Source of the DNA: Strongylocentrotus droebachiensis
Taxonomy: Eukaryota; Echinodermata; Echinoidea; Camarodonta; Strongylocentrotidae
NCBI GenBank assembly: GCA_035222895.1
Contig: JAVYIG010007230.1
Location: 1 to 64,000, forward strand
Length of the DNA stretch: 64,000 bases
Direction of reading: 5' to 3'
Position 1 is the stretch's first letter; each line of letters opens with the position of its first letter. Below, piece after piece: positions 1-13,400 of the stretch. Below the pieces are notes generated by a model. It was not told the DNA's origin and searched no databases. It was given only the letters and a program-made list of their open reading frames with translations. A program made the position numbers and the translations under genes.

Positions 1-53
1 CTGATACCATACACTGCAGTTTTCTGTGGTGTAGTCATTGAAATGGATTGAAA

Positions 54-218
54 ATGGCGACTTCATGTGCTGGATGCTTCGCGGGCTGCTCCGTTAAACG
101 GGCCCTTCTTTTACTTTTGGAATGCATTGACACGAACTTAGATCAAAATCTATCGGCAGATGTTGTTTTTGGAAGTTTATTTTCGTCTTCATGTCAACAA
201 TGCAAGATAAAATTGTCG
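54..218 (+). other. possible orphan first coding exon, unrecognised
   Basis: An ATG at 54 opens 55 codons that end exactly at a good splice donor (TCG|GTAAG at 219). The peptide is Cys-rich at both ends (CAGCFAGC near the start, CQQC near the end) with a Leu-rich middle, and I do not recognise it. No partner exon on the plus strand can be found before the HPS5 gene, which lies on the other strand from 1351. It could be the first exon of a gene that overlaps or spans HPS5, an lncRNA exon, or a chance open frame. Low confidence. Confidence 0.2.
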
Positions 219-1350
219 GTAAGATGTGTGGAAATGTATAGATTTTGTACCGTTCGTAGATCTAGTCCCATATGCACAAATTCGTGCTGGTTTTGACTTT
301 TTTTTTTTTTTTTTTTTTCTGTTTCGCCGTAAAGGCAGCACCCCGACTTTTTGATATTTTCTCTTCCAAAAATACTGCGGCCTTTACGCCGGCAAATACG
401 GTAAGTGTTCTTCAGTTTGTTATAAGTGTTCTCCAGTTTGTTTTCATTTCTAAGTAGATTTTGCATATAGGAGATAGATGTAAAAGTATGTCTGTTTGGG
501 GCCAGAAAGGCATTAACTCATACACTTGAACACAGAGTTTACACCCTTCTGGCTCTGAACAGATCTTCTGTCTATTACAGTACAAATAAGCCCACAATTT
601 ACAATAAGTGCATCCATCCATTTGCAGATTAAACTACCCGGCGGTATATGCTTGTGAAAGACAAATACAGGTGAATTACAAACACCTGTGCACGGATCAA
701 TATATAGCTAAAGACACATAAATCAGTTTCATTGTAATGGAATGCTATGTGTACATGAACATGTGTTGTCAATTACAAATGAAATTGTATCATGATACAG
801 AAGGAAAAGTTAAGCATGACATGATCTCTTGAAAACATAGTTGATAATCTTGTTTCTATAAGTGTTGATGGCAGCATATTAATGGGTACCTGGTAGGAAT
901 TTATTCCTTGAAATGCTAGAGCGCCGTATGGCAGCCGGGAGTGCCAGGAGGGTCAAATCTGACTGACATGAGCGCTATACAAGAACCCATTATTTTTATT
1001 ATTATTGTTATTAAGAGGTAAACACTCTTCTTTAAAAAATGCTGAACTTCGTGTAAACTTGCCCTACAGTTTGTTCGGCATTTCTTTTTTTTACGAAGCG
1101 ACTTTGTGACTTCTTAATATTGTGTTCCATGTTAAATGACAGGCATTTACAAGTACATGGACGCGGAGTAGAAATTGAAACATTGTAAGACAAGGAGCAA
1201 AAGAGCAAGATACAGAAAGAGATGAAACAAAAGAAGATAATGTATTTGAATTCATTCTTCATATACATAGGCAAGCTGTATCAATCACCTTTAATGACTG
1301 CATGCAAATAATTGCATCTGCTGGTCGACGGAGAAAAGAGGGGTTCATGC
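219..1350. other. non-coding flank, HPS5 3' UTR side
   Basis: No supportable gene. It holds a T-rich run near 298-319 and a SINE-like piece ending in an ATT-rich tail near 930-1015. The tail provides an AATAAA on the minus strand near 1001, about 350 bases past the HPS5 stop, which is a possible but unproven polyadenylation signal. Confidence 0.4.
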
Positions 1351-1430
1351 TCAGAGTTTCATCTCCTGGTTGCCATAGAAACAAAAGACGCATGCCTTCT
1401 CGGTGATACAGAGTGTATGGAAAACATGGC
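1351..1430 (-). CDS. HPS5: HPS5 last coding exon 25, second half of RING
   Basis: 80 bases to the TGA at 1353-1351. It encodes [17 protein letters not shown], giving H-x2-H-x2-C-x5-C-x2-C, then a nine-residue tail (FYGNQEMKL). Together with exon 24 the spacing is C-x2-C-x14-C-x4-C-x-H-x2-H-x2-C-x5-C-x2-C. This resembles the C-terminal RING of HOPS/CORVET subunits such as VPS41 or VPS8. Confidence 0.75.
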
Positions 1431-4400
1431 CTGCGAATACAAGAGGTACAGAGTCAGCAAAATATGAATTATATACCTGTAGTGAGTTGTATTTATAAGA
1501 AACTAATGTTCAACAACAATTTTTTAAAAATCCTTCTCTTTCTCTAGGTGCTTTTGAAATCTCTACTGATATTATTTGAAACAGAAATATGAGTACAGAA
1601 ACCATTCATTCATGCAAAATGCATTGAAGGCCCATCTCATGCCAATATAAGAAATCAAGTTAACGATTAGGGAGATGTGAGTTGGTCTATAGCGGCATGT
1701 TCACTTGGTCAGCTCTCTGTCTTCGCCTACAAACTAGCTCAGGCAACCCCATTTCTAAACTGAGTCACGTCTTTCATATGGTGACATTAAAGGTCGGTCC
1801 CTAGACGTAAATAATCATATGTGATTGATACACATCTGTAAAAACCAATTACACACACACATCGTGATAAAGTAAAACTTACCACAAGGGAAGATTATGC
1901 AACCTGCAGACTGAAGCGCTGAACTCCATGCCAAAGACTGATGACATACACTACATATCCTATCAAGAATATAGACATGTGAAGAAGAAAAAAGGTTATT
2001 AACATCATGATCGTAATAAATCGCAATCATTATTACCACAATCAGCAGCATTTTGTTGTCATCGTCATATAATCATTCTATAATAATCAATATTATCTTT
2101 ACTATCATATTAATCACAGGTCACTGTTCACCTTCACAAACATCATCAACCACCACATCACCACACCTACCTTTTTCATCCTTACCACTATCATCATTAT
2201 CATCACCAGCGTCATCATCACCACCACCACCATCATCACCATCACCATCATCATGCACCATCACCATCATCATCACCATCACCATCATCATCACCATCAC
2301 CATCATCATCACCATCACCACCATCACCATCACCATCATCACCATCACCACCATCACCATCACCATCATCATCACCACCACCATCACCATCATCATCACC
2401 ACCACCACCATCATCAGCATCAGCATCACCATCATCATCACCAGCATCACCATCACCATCATCATCACCACCACCATCACCATCATCATCACCACCACCA
2501 CCATCATCACCATCACCATCACATCACCATCACCATCACCACCATCACCATCACCATCATCATCACCACCACCATCACCATCATCATCACCACCACCACC
2601 ATCATCAGCATCACCAATCACCATCATCATCACCACCATCACCATCACCATCATCATCACCACCATCATCACAGACAATTGCAATCATCATTATCAGCAC
2701 CACCACCACCTTTACCATCTTTAACCTGGCCATTATCATCATCACCATCATCATCATTTTCATCATTATCATTATCTATTGACATGAGAAGGTGTTATAA
2801 ATTTGATTTTGCTTCTTACCTGCCTAGGTTAGTGGTCCTACCCCAATGAGTTCCAGGATCTTCAATGTAAAGCTGTCCTTGACATAAGAGCTTCTTTACT
2901 TTGTGGACCTACATATGAAAAAATGACAGATATAATATTAAACAGGCACATTGTTTTTGCAGGATGGATATTCCCAGAAACTAAGACATAAACAAGGTGC
3001 TTGAACATGGGAGCATGCCAATCTTTATTGAATATGTTTCGAACAAAAAACACACAAGAATCATGTTATTGAAATTCTGTGTATTGTAAACCTAACCAAA
3101 TTTCAAACCAGACTGTAATTAATAAAACTATTTTTTTCATCTTTGCAATGTAGCCTCTTCAATCCCAAAGATTCGTGCAGATAAATGGGCTGTGTGCAGT
3201 GCAAAAGAACTTACATCTTCTTGTACGATTGAAGTACATGTTTTGAGTGTCCTGCTCATGAATATCTTTAGATATTATTGTCGCAAGTAAAACATTTGGA
3301 GATGAGTAGGTTAGGATATAAGACACAAGGTAAAGGTTGCTTACTACGAGTGCCAAAGTAGGCAACAAAAAGCAGGTGACAAATTTATTGACTTACCCTT
3401 TCCGCCTCACTACCGGTATCTCCACACCCCTGGTACTCCTTCATGATGGTGTGTTGCAGCACTGGCCCTAGGAGGGGCTGTCGTTTTGACCAGAGGTAGG
3501 TGTCTGTGCCTTCCAGCATGGCATGGCTTAGCAAGCTGTGAAGGCAAGAGGAGTACATGTACATGTTTAATGTAGGTAGTGAATAAAAATAATTATAACA
3601 ATAATAGTAATGATAATAATAATGATCATCATCATCATCATCATCATTTTAACAGTTATTACAATGATAATGATAATAATAACATCAATTTAAAGGTAAA
3701 GACTAGTATTGGCAACGCCCCAATTTCAAAAAATTAAATGGAAGCTCTCATTACCAATCATGTGAAAGAATATGTTTTGACTAATACATGATGATAAAAA
3801 ATTTGCCGGGAAACCGCCTACTAATTCATATTTGGTAAATTTGTTTCTCTCATGGTCGTGTGAGAGATATAGGGTAGTCCCGTATACATCTTTCTGTGTA
3901 TAGTGCTTGTAACTTTACGAAGAATGGGCCAAATTTCTTATCATTTTGATGATTCCAGAACCTTGCAGATGCTAGATGCTAGATGATCAACCTTTTCTGA
4001 TCGATTCCACAACGTTTCTTTCACAATGCAATCGCATGACCATTACTGGTCTTTACCTTTAAGAAAGAAAATCAAATTATTACAATAATAAAAATAATAG
4101 CCAAATTAATAACAATTAATACTAATTAATGTTTCTAAGCACTGTACTATTAGTACCCAGGCATTAGCCAACCAGACCCTGAATAATCTTGCTAAAGCTA
4201 CTTAACCAACTGCCTACAGAAATAAGTTGGTGCCAATTGTAAGCCTATGCAAAGACAACATTTGCTATTTCAATAAATACTCAAACATAATAATAATAAT
4301 CTTTTAAAGTCCACTCTAAATTCTATTAAGTTAAACCGAAAATGGAAATTCTTTTTGCCCAATTGATCGTGAGCCCGGCAGCCACTGAGCAGCGCCAGAT

Positions 4401-7400
4401 CGACGTTGCTCTATCTCTTATTGTTGAACGCCAAACAAGGTACCAGCAACTCCCGTCTTTTAACGTCTTTTGTATGACGCGGCCGGGGTTCGAACCACGA
4501 CCTCCTGGTCTTGAGGCGGACGCTCTACTGACTGAGCCAACAGAATGCAAGGAAAATGTACAAAGAGATCATCTCACCTCTGTCTCTTCTCCCATACGTT
4601 GACATAGATACACATCTGATGAAACTCTCTGCCAAGGAACCCCTCTGGGACCTGTACCTCTCTCAACAGCTTGACCCCATCAAGAGCTCCTAGACGACTG
4701 ACCAATAAGAGGGCTATCCTCTGCCATGTGACTGTAGGTGACCAATCAGAATCACTTGATGTTGAGTGTGAACAGGAGGGGCTGGGCTTCTCTATTCCAT
4801 TTTGTTGAGTGCTGATTTCTTCTATGCCTTCTTCTGATTGGCTGGTGGCTTTCTTTTGGCTATTTGATGCCTCTAGAAGACCGTTTGATTGGCTTTTCCT
4901 GGTGTCTCTGTTCTCTCTACCACCTACAAACCCATGTGATTGGTCAACAACTGTGCTATGTTCAACGTTCTCTATCAAGCTTTCTGATTGGTCATTTGGC
5001 TCGGATGGTTCCATTATTGACCAATCACATTCAGGCTGGCTACTAGGGGAGAGTTCATCCTCTGTTTCCTCTATCTCCTGCTTCCCCACTTCGATGACAA
5101 CATCTGATGTCACTCCCGATGTCATTGACGTCCTCGCAGCACAAGGTGACAGAACTGCTCCACAATTCAAACATCTTCTTCCTGACGGATCGTTCCCTCC
5201 TTTTCTTGATGGCTGGCATATCTTCATCCATTCCAAGACCGTTCTCCAATCTCCCTCAGTTGAAGGAATCAAGTCTTTAATAGATGACACAAAAAAAGAT
5301 ATGAAATAAAAATGAACACATAGAAGGAAACAAATTAAAATTTATATTTGATTCCTTGAGAACATATATATTTCATCTTCAGCAGTACCATCGTTAATAC
5401 ACCTTTCACAGAAAATATTAGGAATACATGACGAAAACTCGTCATTTAAAATTGAAACCCCCATTTGACTTTCACCACTACTACTTGTACTAGAGCAGAG
5501 ATTGTGATAAGTCCTAAGTAAACACTAGCGTTGTAATCCACCCCCACCGAAACCTTGATGAGGTGATAGAGAGAGAGATAAGCATGATAGGGGGAAAGCA
5601 TGGATGGGGAAAGGAAGGGAGTAGGGAGAAAGAGACACATGCAGGGGCTCGCTGCCAGAGTTAAAATTGTTGTTATATCGCCAATTATGGGTCATTTTGC
5701 CTCGTTTGAACTTTCATTTTGGTCTTCATCTAAATTATTAGTGATTTTTTGACATGAAAATATCTTAAAACAAGTAAAATACTTATTTCCTACTTCTCAT
5801 TTCCTTTCAGGCAGAGCCCCAGTAAGAGTTTGTTTACACTAGTATTACGTAAGATGATGAAGAGTCCAGCTGCAATCCAATATCATAATCTCTCACGCAG
5901 AGCCTCAAGGCTCTGTCCAAGTTTTTAACGAGAGAAACAAAATTGGGGTACTGCTACCCCACCAGATTAGTAGCTCTCTCAAGAGTTTTAACGAGAGAAA
6001 CGAATCTGGGGTACTGCTACCCCACCAGCTTAGTAGCTCTCTCAAAGTTTTAACGAGAGAAATTAATCTGGGGTAGTGACACCCCACCAGATTACATTGA
6101 CTGCTATGCTATAGTGGTGGGGTATAGTTTTAACGAGAGCTTTTCGCAATGCAGTCTATTTTTATACTTTTCACAGAGAACACTTCAGAAAAAGAGAAGA
6201 ATCTAGGGTTCAAAACAAAAGCTTGAAGGCCAGAAATAGGAATCATTCCTCTAAAAATAGGAATATGTGTACTTTGGCAAGACGTTAATCTACATTTGCC
6301 ACTCTCCAACCAGGTGTTAAATGGGTGCCCGGTAGGATGCAAAAAATTAATGTGGTTGGATGAGCAAGTGTGCTTGTAAAATGTCAGCTGGACAGAATGC
6401 TCCCCAGGGAGTGGAGAATGTGCATACATTGTATGCGGGTAAGCCTGAATCCAATGACTGGGATAATAATATATACTGAGCCTAGAAACAAAGTATTAGG
6501 CGTGTTATAAATGCGATCTATTATTATTATTATAACCACCCTCACCTTTATCAATCAATGCAACATCCCCCAATTGAATGCAGATCTTCAGAGCATCCAT
6601 CTTGCCATCTCTCTTCCTACCCATCAAGGCGACTACCCCATGCCAGTAGCCCGCCCTCGAGAAGAGTGGCAACAGAACATCTACAGGAGCACTAGTAGGG
6701 GTCAAGATGAGGTCAAGGATTTGGTCATGTGACCATTTGATCAGGTGACTACCAAGCCTGGATGAAGAAAAAAAAAGCAAATAAAATGTAGGTGAGGTCA
6801 GATCAAGCAAGGTACAGTGTACATAAATAGAAGCACTGAATAATCAGATATCAAAGAATTTCTGTCAATTTTGTTAATAACTCTAAATATACAAGTAGGG
6901 GTATTGTGGAAAATTGTCATAGCACAGCACTATTATACTTTGACACAAAATTAAATCATACAATGTTTTTTAAGACAACTATCCTGATGGCCATATCTAC
7001 ATATTGGATAGTATTTTTAAATGAAATGGATATGACCACATAGTTTCACAAAACAACTTTCCACATGAAAAGAAAAAAGAATGAATTCCATTTATTATGG
7101 TTATCACTTACTTTGGTAGTTTACCGCAATCACAAAATAGGTCACTGGAGATTGGTGGGTCAAAGGTTACGGCAGCTTCTGCTAGGCTCAAAACCAGTGG
7201 TTTCATGGCCATCACTTGCTCAATAAACTTTTTTCTGGAGAGATACAAAATACAGTAAAAACACATTATCACCAAGATGAACAGACATACTCTGGAGAAG
7301 AATGAATATCATTCATAAAAAGATACATTCCTCCATAATTATTTAAACAATTGTTATGTTGTCCGATTTAATATTTGCAGGAATTATACACATTTACTTA

Positions 7401-10400
7401 ATTCATGTCTTCGGCCAGATGCTCTTCTGAAAACTCTCACAATTTTTCATGAATTTCCATTCAGGTTTTCATGTACAATATTTGTAAATATCAAAGTTGC
7501 TTGACTCATTTACGCTACAATAAAACAAATTCTGACATTCACAAAAAAAAATCCACAAGTGCCCCATTATAAATGTCTACTGTTTTACAGAAATGGACAA
7601 GACTAGTCCTACACTCAAATCATATCGTGTTGAGGGATTTAGTTTTGACACACACACAGGTACGCACTCAAGGTTACATTCATGGAGATCCCAGTAGTTC
7701 CCTCGCACATACAATCTCTATGGGAAGGAGTTATTTCAGTGCTCCGTGAAGTGAACCTTGAGTGCAGTGCATAGGTGTGCGCATGTCACAACCTTCTCTC
7801 TCAATATGCTATGACTGAAACTAGCTCTTGAAGCAGAAAATATGCCAAGCAAAAATAAATAGCCTTCATGATGAGTTTGCCACTGTAACAGGTTTGTCTG
7901 TTTTTTCATGTACACTGTATATCTACACAAAATTGTTTTAGTGTATATACAAATCTTATTGCACCTTTGAGCAAAAGGATGTGTCAACAGAAAAGATTCC
8001 ACATAATCGAGGATGAGGCGTTTGGACTGAGTCTGGTCCTGAAGTATATGAAACGCATGCCAGGGACCGATGGAAGGATAGTCTGATATCATCATATCCA
8101 GGGCTCTTCCAGAATCAAGGCTACAGAGTCTAAAACAAGAAATTTGAATTGGTAAAACAGATTTAATGACAATCATAATGAGGACTCTTCCTATCCATCT
8201 TCATCTACAACTACACATCTATTCATGTAATGAAACAAAATGTTTACATGTAACCTTTCATCTTCATGTAGCGATCAACTGTAAGAAAAAATATCACCTA
8301 ACTACAGTGTAGCTATTTATTACCCAATCAAGACCCCCCCCCCCCCCCCCCCGCCACATCCCACCACCACCACACCTATAGACAAACTTAAATACCTATT
8401 CATTAAGTCATCTTTCTATTGTACTCACCCATCTACCTGCTTATATATACACCTGCTTCCAATTCACCTACATGTACCTACCCTTTCACTACCCTATCAA
8501 CCTTCTTACCCACTCTTTCACACGCCTACCTACCCACCTACAAGAACTTACCCTTAAATTAGCCTACCATCTTACTCACCCACCCACACACCCACCCACC
8601 CACCTACCAGTTGCCTACTTCCCAACTCATCCATCAACACACACACCCACCTACAAGAATGTACCCTTCCACTAGCCTACCACCCACCTACCCACCCACC
8701 TACCCACTCACTCATCTGCCTGCTTCCCAACTCATCCATTCACAAACTCACCGACCTACATGTGCCTAAACAATCACAGAACGACGTATAATCACACCCA
8801 CCCACACACTGATCAAGCTACCAACACACCTACCTACCCACTCACTCATCTGCCTACTTTCTTACTCATCCACATACTCACCCATCTACGTGCCTAAATA
8901 ATCACAGAACTTATCACCCCACCCGCCCACCCACCCACACACCAAGCTACTCACTCACCTACCTACTCACTCATCTGCCTACTTTCCACCTCTTCCATCC
9001 ACACACCTACCCACCTACAAGAGCTTATCCTTCTACTAGCCTACCAACCTTTTTTACCCACCCACCTACCCACCTACTCATCTTCCTTCTCACGCATCTG
9101 CCTACTTCCCAACTCATCCATCCACAGACTCGCCCACCTACATGCGCCTAAACAATCACAGAACAACTTATCAGCACGCCCACCCACACACCTACCAAGC
9201 TACCCACTCACCTACCTACCCACTCACTCATCTTCCTTCTTCTTGATTCATCCACACACACACTCTCCCACCTACCAACCTACACTTATATTCTGACTCA
9301 CCCACATTTAACCACATTAACAACCCCACTCTTTATCTAGCCTACCTACACATCCACCCACCTATTTACCTACCCACTCACTCACCCATTCACATTCATT
9401 CCTGAACATGTTTTTCAATGTGTCTAACTGTCCGTCCGCAATATACCTCCACGTACATGTATATTCATCTCAATATTTACCTTTGTAGAAAGCAGAGATA
9501 AAGGGGCAGATTACTGGAGCTCAGGTCGGCTCTGAATAACAGGTCAAAGGCTTCCTGCACATCTTCATTGTCTAGTGCATCAGATATGTTGGTGTTTCTA
9601 GCTGCATCTATTGCCAAAATAAAAATATTAATAAACATAAACAATACAATACATGCCAGTAGGAGCTGTGATCATATTTCAAATCATGAACATGTATAAG
9701 TACTGTGTGAAGTTGTATGTAGAGAAGTTTTGCTCTAAAGTGACTCAGTAACATTGTTGAAGGTTGATGAAAAGACTGTGTAATTTTTATATGAAATGTT
9801 ACAAATTATAATCCTTCTACTGTACTAACCCGCTAACGTGCAAACAATCCTGAAAAAAATTCCAAAACCACAAAGATATTTATGGTTTTCTTTAAAGGTG
9901 GCACTATGCGACACCCTCTAACAGTAAATTCTCCCAACCATTTTTTTTTTTTTTTTTCAGACCAGTTTTTCCATGAAAATAAGACATAAAACAAGCTTTT
10001 AAAAATATTCAACATTTAAATGTTGGGAATGGTATATAGAGCCAATTCAATGCTTTGTGACGATTTACATTCACCTAAAATGTAATTAAATCATAATAAT
10101 ATAGTTGGGAGAATTAAGGAATCGATCAGATCAGTTTTTCTCATTTTTATCATTAATAATGGTCTGTTTTCACTCAAACTTTCAGATTATTTTTAAATGT
10201 ACATCTAGCATTGAAGACACTACCTTAGCGCCATTTTCTTTCATCTGAACATTGTGACCAGGTCCCTTTAAGGTTGCTTGAAAATTCAAGGGGCAACCAA
10301 AGTCAGTACAATGGATAAGGCAAAGGATTTTGTAATTAGGCAGGTTCATATTAAAGGGATCCGGTAACTTTGTCTCAGATTCTGAAACAAAATTCTGGAT

Positions 10401-13400
10401 TTAGCTCATGATGCAATGATAATTATAAACCTTTAGGTCAGTCAGGAACCCCATGACTTTTACAAGCCGATCACCTGTCTGATTATCAAGATATTTGTGA
10501 TTGGAATTACAATTTTTGAAAACCGTTCGCCTGACGGTTTTCATAACACTACAGTCTATTGGGGAAAACGAGTATGGTAAAACCGGTCACTCAATGATTT
10601 TTACTTTTTTGAGGCATTTCTTGATCATTTTGAAGCCCAATTTTTTTTAGGGCTTCAATATTACACCGTATCACAGACACTGATAACACGTAGGGCTGTG
10701 TATCTCAGATTTAACATTGTTAAACGATCCCTTTAAGAGTGAATAAACCAACATTTCTTCAACATTCCTAAGGTACCCCAATCAAATTTGTCCATCAAAC
10801 TGTAAAGAGAGCACCTACCCCCTTCACACTGCAGGAGAGTTCTCAAAGCATGACAGCTGTGCTTATGTCGCAGAACCTCCATAACTCTTTGCCTGTCTAG
10901 TATGCTGAAATGTCTCTTGATGAATACTGCTCTGCGTTCATCCAGCTTCGAAGTATCATCACATTCATCTCCATCTGCAAATTGACAATAGATATCAATA
11001 CAGATTTGATGAAACAAAATATATATCAAATTTGTTAGCAATTTACTGTTTGATGAAAGAAGTATATCAATTTTATAGGAAAAAAACCTTTTGAAGATAT
11101 TTTGTAAAGGGAATAATACGTCAGCTAGCATGGTAATTTTGTTTGAGATGATCGTTTACATAGTGATCACGAAAAAGTCAGATTAATAACGATTGCAAAC
11201 ACATCTCTTTAATTACAAAATATTGGTATGTATATATCCAATACCTGTCTCAAATTCTGATCGAGGCTCTTGCTCCATTTCTCCTTCACCCTTTCCATGT
11301 CCTTCCTCATTTGCATAGATATCAAGACTAAAACACAATGTTGCTAGGCGACCCACATCCTCCCTGACTGTCACTGGGAAATGGTGACCTTTGCTCCAAG
11401 GGACAATGCCTTCAGAATGACACGACCTGTATGACTGCTCTAGCTTTTGTACCCATGGTTGAAGAACATCTCTCAAGGCATCAGTGTTGTAGCGAGTCTG
11501 AGGATTCTGTAGGGTAGGTCTGCCAAAAGAAAAGATAACAAATGATTTCACATTATACATGTTATAATATTTCAATATTGCATAGTGCATATTACAAGTG
11601 AACTAATTTCTCTTCATGCTTCAACAAAGTACTAGTACTAGTACTAGGAGAAACAGTTTTATGTCAAACTCAATGTTTTAAGTCTAATGGCACTAGAGTT
11701 TTCTGTGATAACTTACACAGCAGACTTTGTAGCTTCAATCAAATCCCAGCTGTGTCTTGCATCAATCTGTTCTTCCTCTGTCTCCTCTTCCAATTCATAG
11801 GGGAATTCCCTTTCACCATGTGGGTGTGGTCTGTGCAATGGTGAAGTAACTGGTGATGGGTGTGGACTCCCAGTTGACTGTTGATGGGGAATCCCCCTGC
11901 GTGGAACTGATGGGGAAGTCCCTTTCCTGTGCGTTGGGCTTCCTGAGATGGGGCTAGAGGCGGGGGAAGGGTGTCGCTGCATTGGGGGGAAGCTATGCTC
12001 CCCATCTTTGGGTGACAGAGGGTTGCTGTCTCCGATGGATTGGAGGAATGTCTTGGTCTTGCTTAATTTGGATGTAAGGCTGATGAAAACAAACAAATAA
12101 CAGAGCAAAAGAGACAGGAATATTAATGCATAATAAAAGTAAAGTTTTCAATTGGTTAGACATCAAATATATGTACAGTTAACAACTACATTATTCATAC
12201 CCCTTGTAAATTTGATGTTTTTCTGATTTTGTGTAACTCAGGAATGAGGGGTGATAGATTGGTTCAAGTATTAAAGGCATTGGTTGAATTCTTTTAGATC
12301 TCAGCTTTAATATGTCACATCTCAAGAAACATAAATCTGGACAAATTGTTTTGAATAATTCAGATTTGAGCTGTAGATGGATGTACATAGTATTAATGGT
12401 AACAAAAATTGAATTCCCATTCTCAACGGTCCATTGTTGTTCATAATTCTCTCCTGGGTACAGAGAGCCTAATGGGGATGTTTGCCATAGAATGAATAGT
12501 ACCACAACCGGGATTCGAACCATGACCATTTAAGTAAAGGGTCAACAAAAATGTCCACTTCACTGGACTAATTCTACTTAAAGGTTGACCATAACATGTG
12601 TGTACCAAGAAACAAGTGCTTTGGACATACCTGTCCTTCACAGATTTAAGGTTTATCTGAGCTGTTGAGCTTAGCAGAATCTGCTGCGTGTCCATCAATC
12701 CTGACGAGTGGGGCAATCCTGACGTCGCAGCCATGATCAGGTTAGATGAAGGAAGGGCGGAGCTGACGGGGGACTGTTTCCTTGCTTCCTTCTTAGGGGA
12801 CAGGGCTGGGGAGGGGGTTGTGGAGGATGGGGTCCTTTGGAGTGAGCGGGGCTGGGATGAGGATTGCGGAGAGAGGTCAGGCAGACTTGTAGGGCGGTAG
12901 AGGACAGAGCCTGGGGTCATAGCCTGGAGTGGGGATGGCTTCCTGGACACTGTTGCGGCTGAAATCAAAACATCATACACGTTTTGTGTTTAATGGACTA
13001 ATACTCCTTTCTACTTTATTACTGACTACAAACCTAAAAATAAATCAATGTTTGCACTCATGTTTAAATTTACTCATGCAAAAAACCATATTCACAGCCA
13101 CTCATTATCATTATGACCTCCTTCATTTTCTGAAGTAATTTAACCGATTACATACAACAACCAGCGTTACCTGTATTTACACTTTGGTTGCTTTCTTTCA
13201 CCTCACTGCAAAGTGGCTCGTTTGCCACAAGTACAATCTTGCACAAAACAGTAGGCACCAATTGATGGAAGGATTGCTTAGTGCAACACGGTGGCTTTGT
13301 AAAATTATCTTAAAGCAGGACTGCACTACTTGTAGCTACTAGCACCCTCTATATAGCAAACAATGCCCAAACGGTACATGTTGGTCCCCCGTGATCCATT

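Noticed and set aside
2053..2849. Long open frames giving poly-His, Thr/Ile and Asp/Val proteins
   Set aside because: They are translations of the CAT/CAC microsatellite in several frames and on both strands, inside an HPS5 intron.
4326..4602. Short frames on both strands with Arg/Pro/Gly-rich peptides
   Set aside because: They fall in a tRNA-derived SINE with clear box A and box B.
8330..9420. CRISPR-like or ordered tandem array
   Set aside because: Repeats are irregular CCTACCCACC microsatellite variants without fixed spacers, in a eukaryotic intron.
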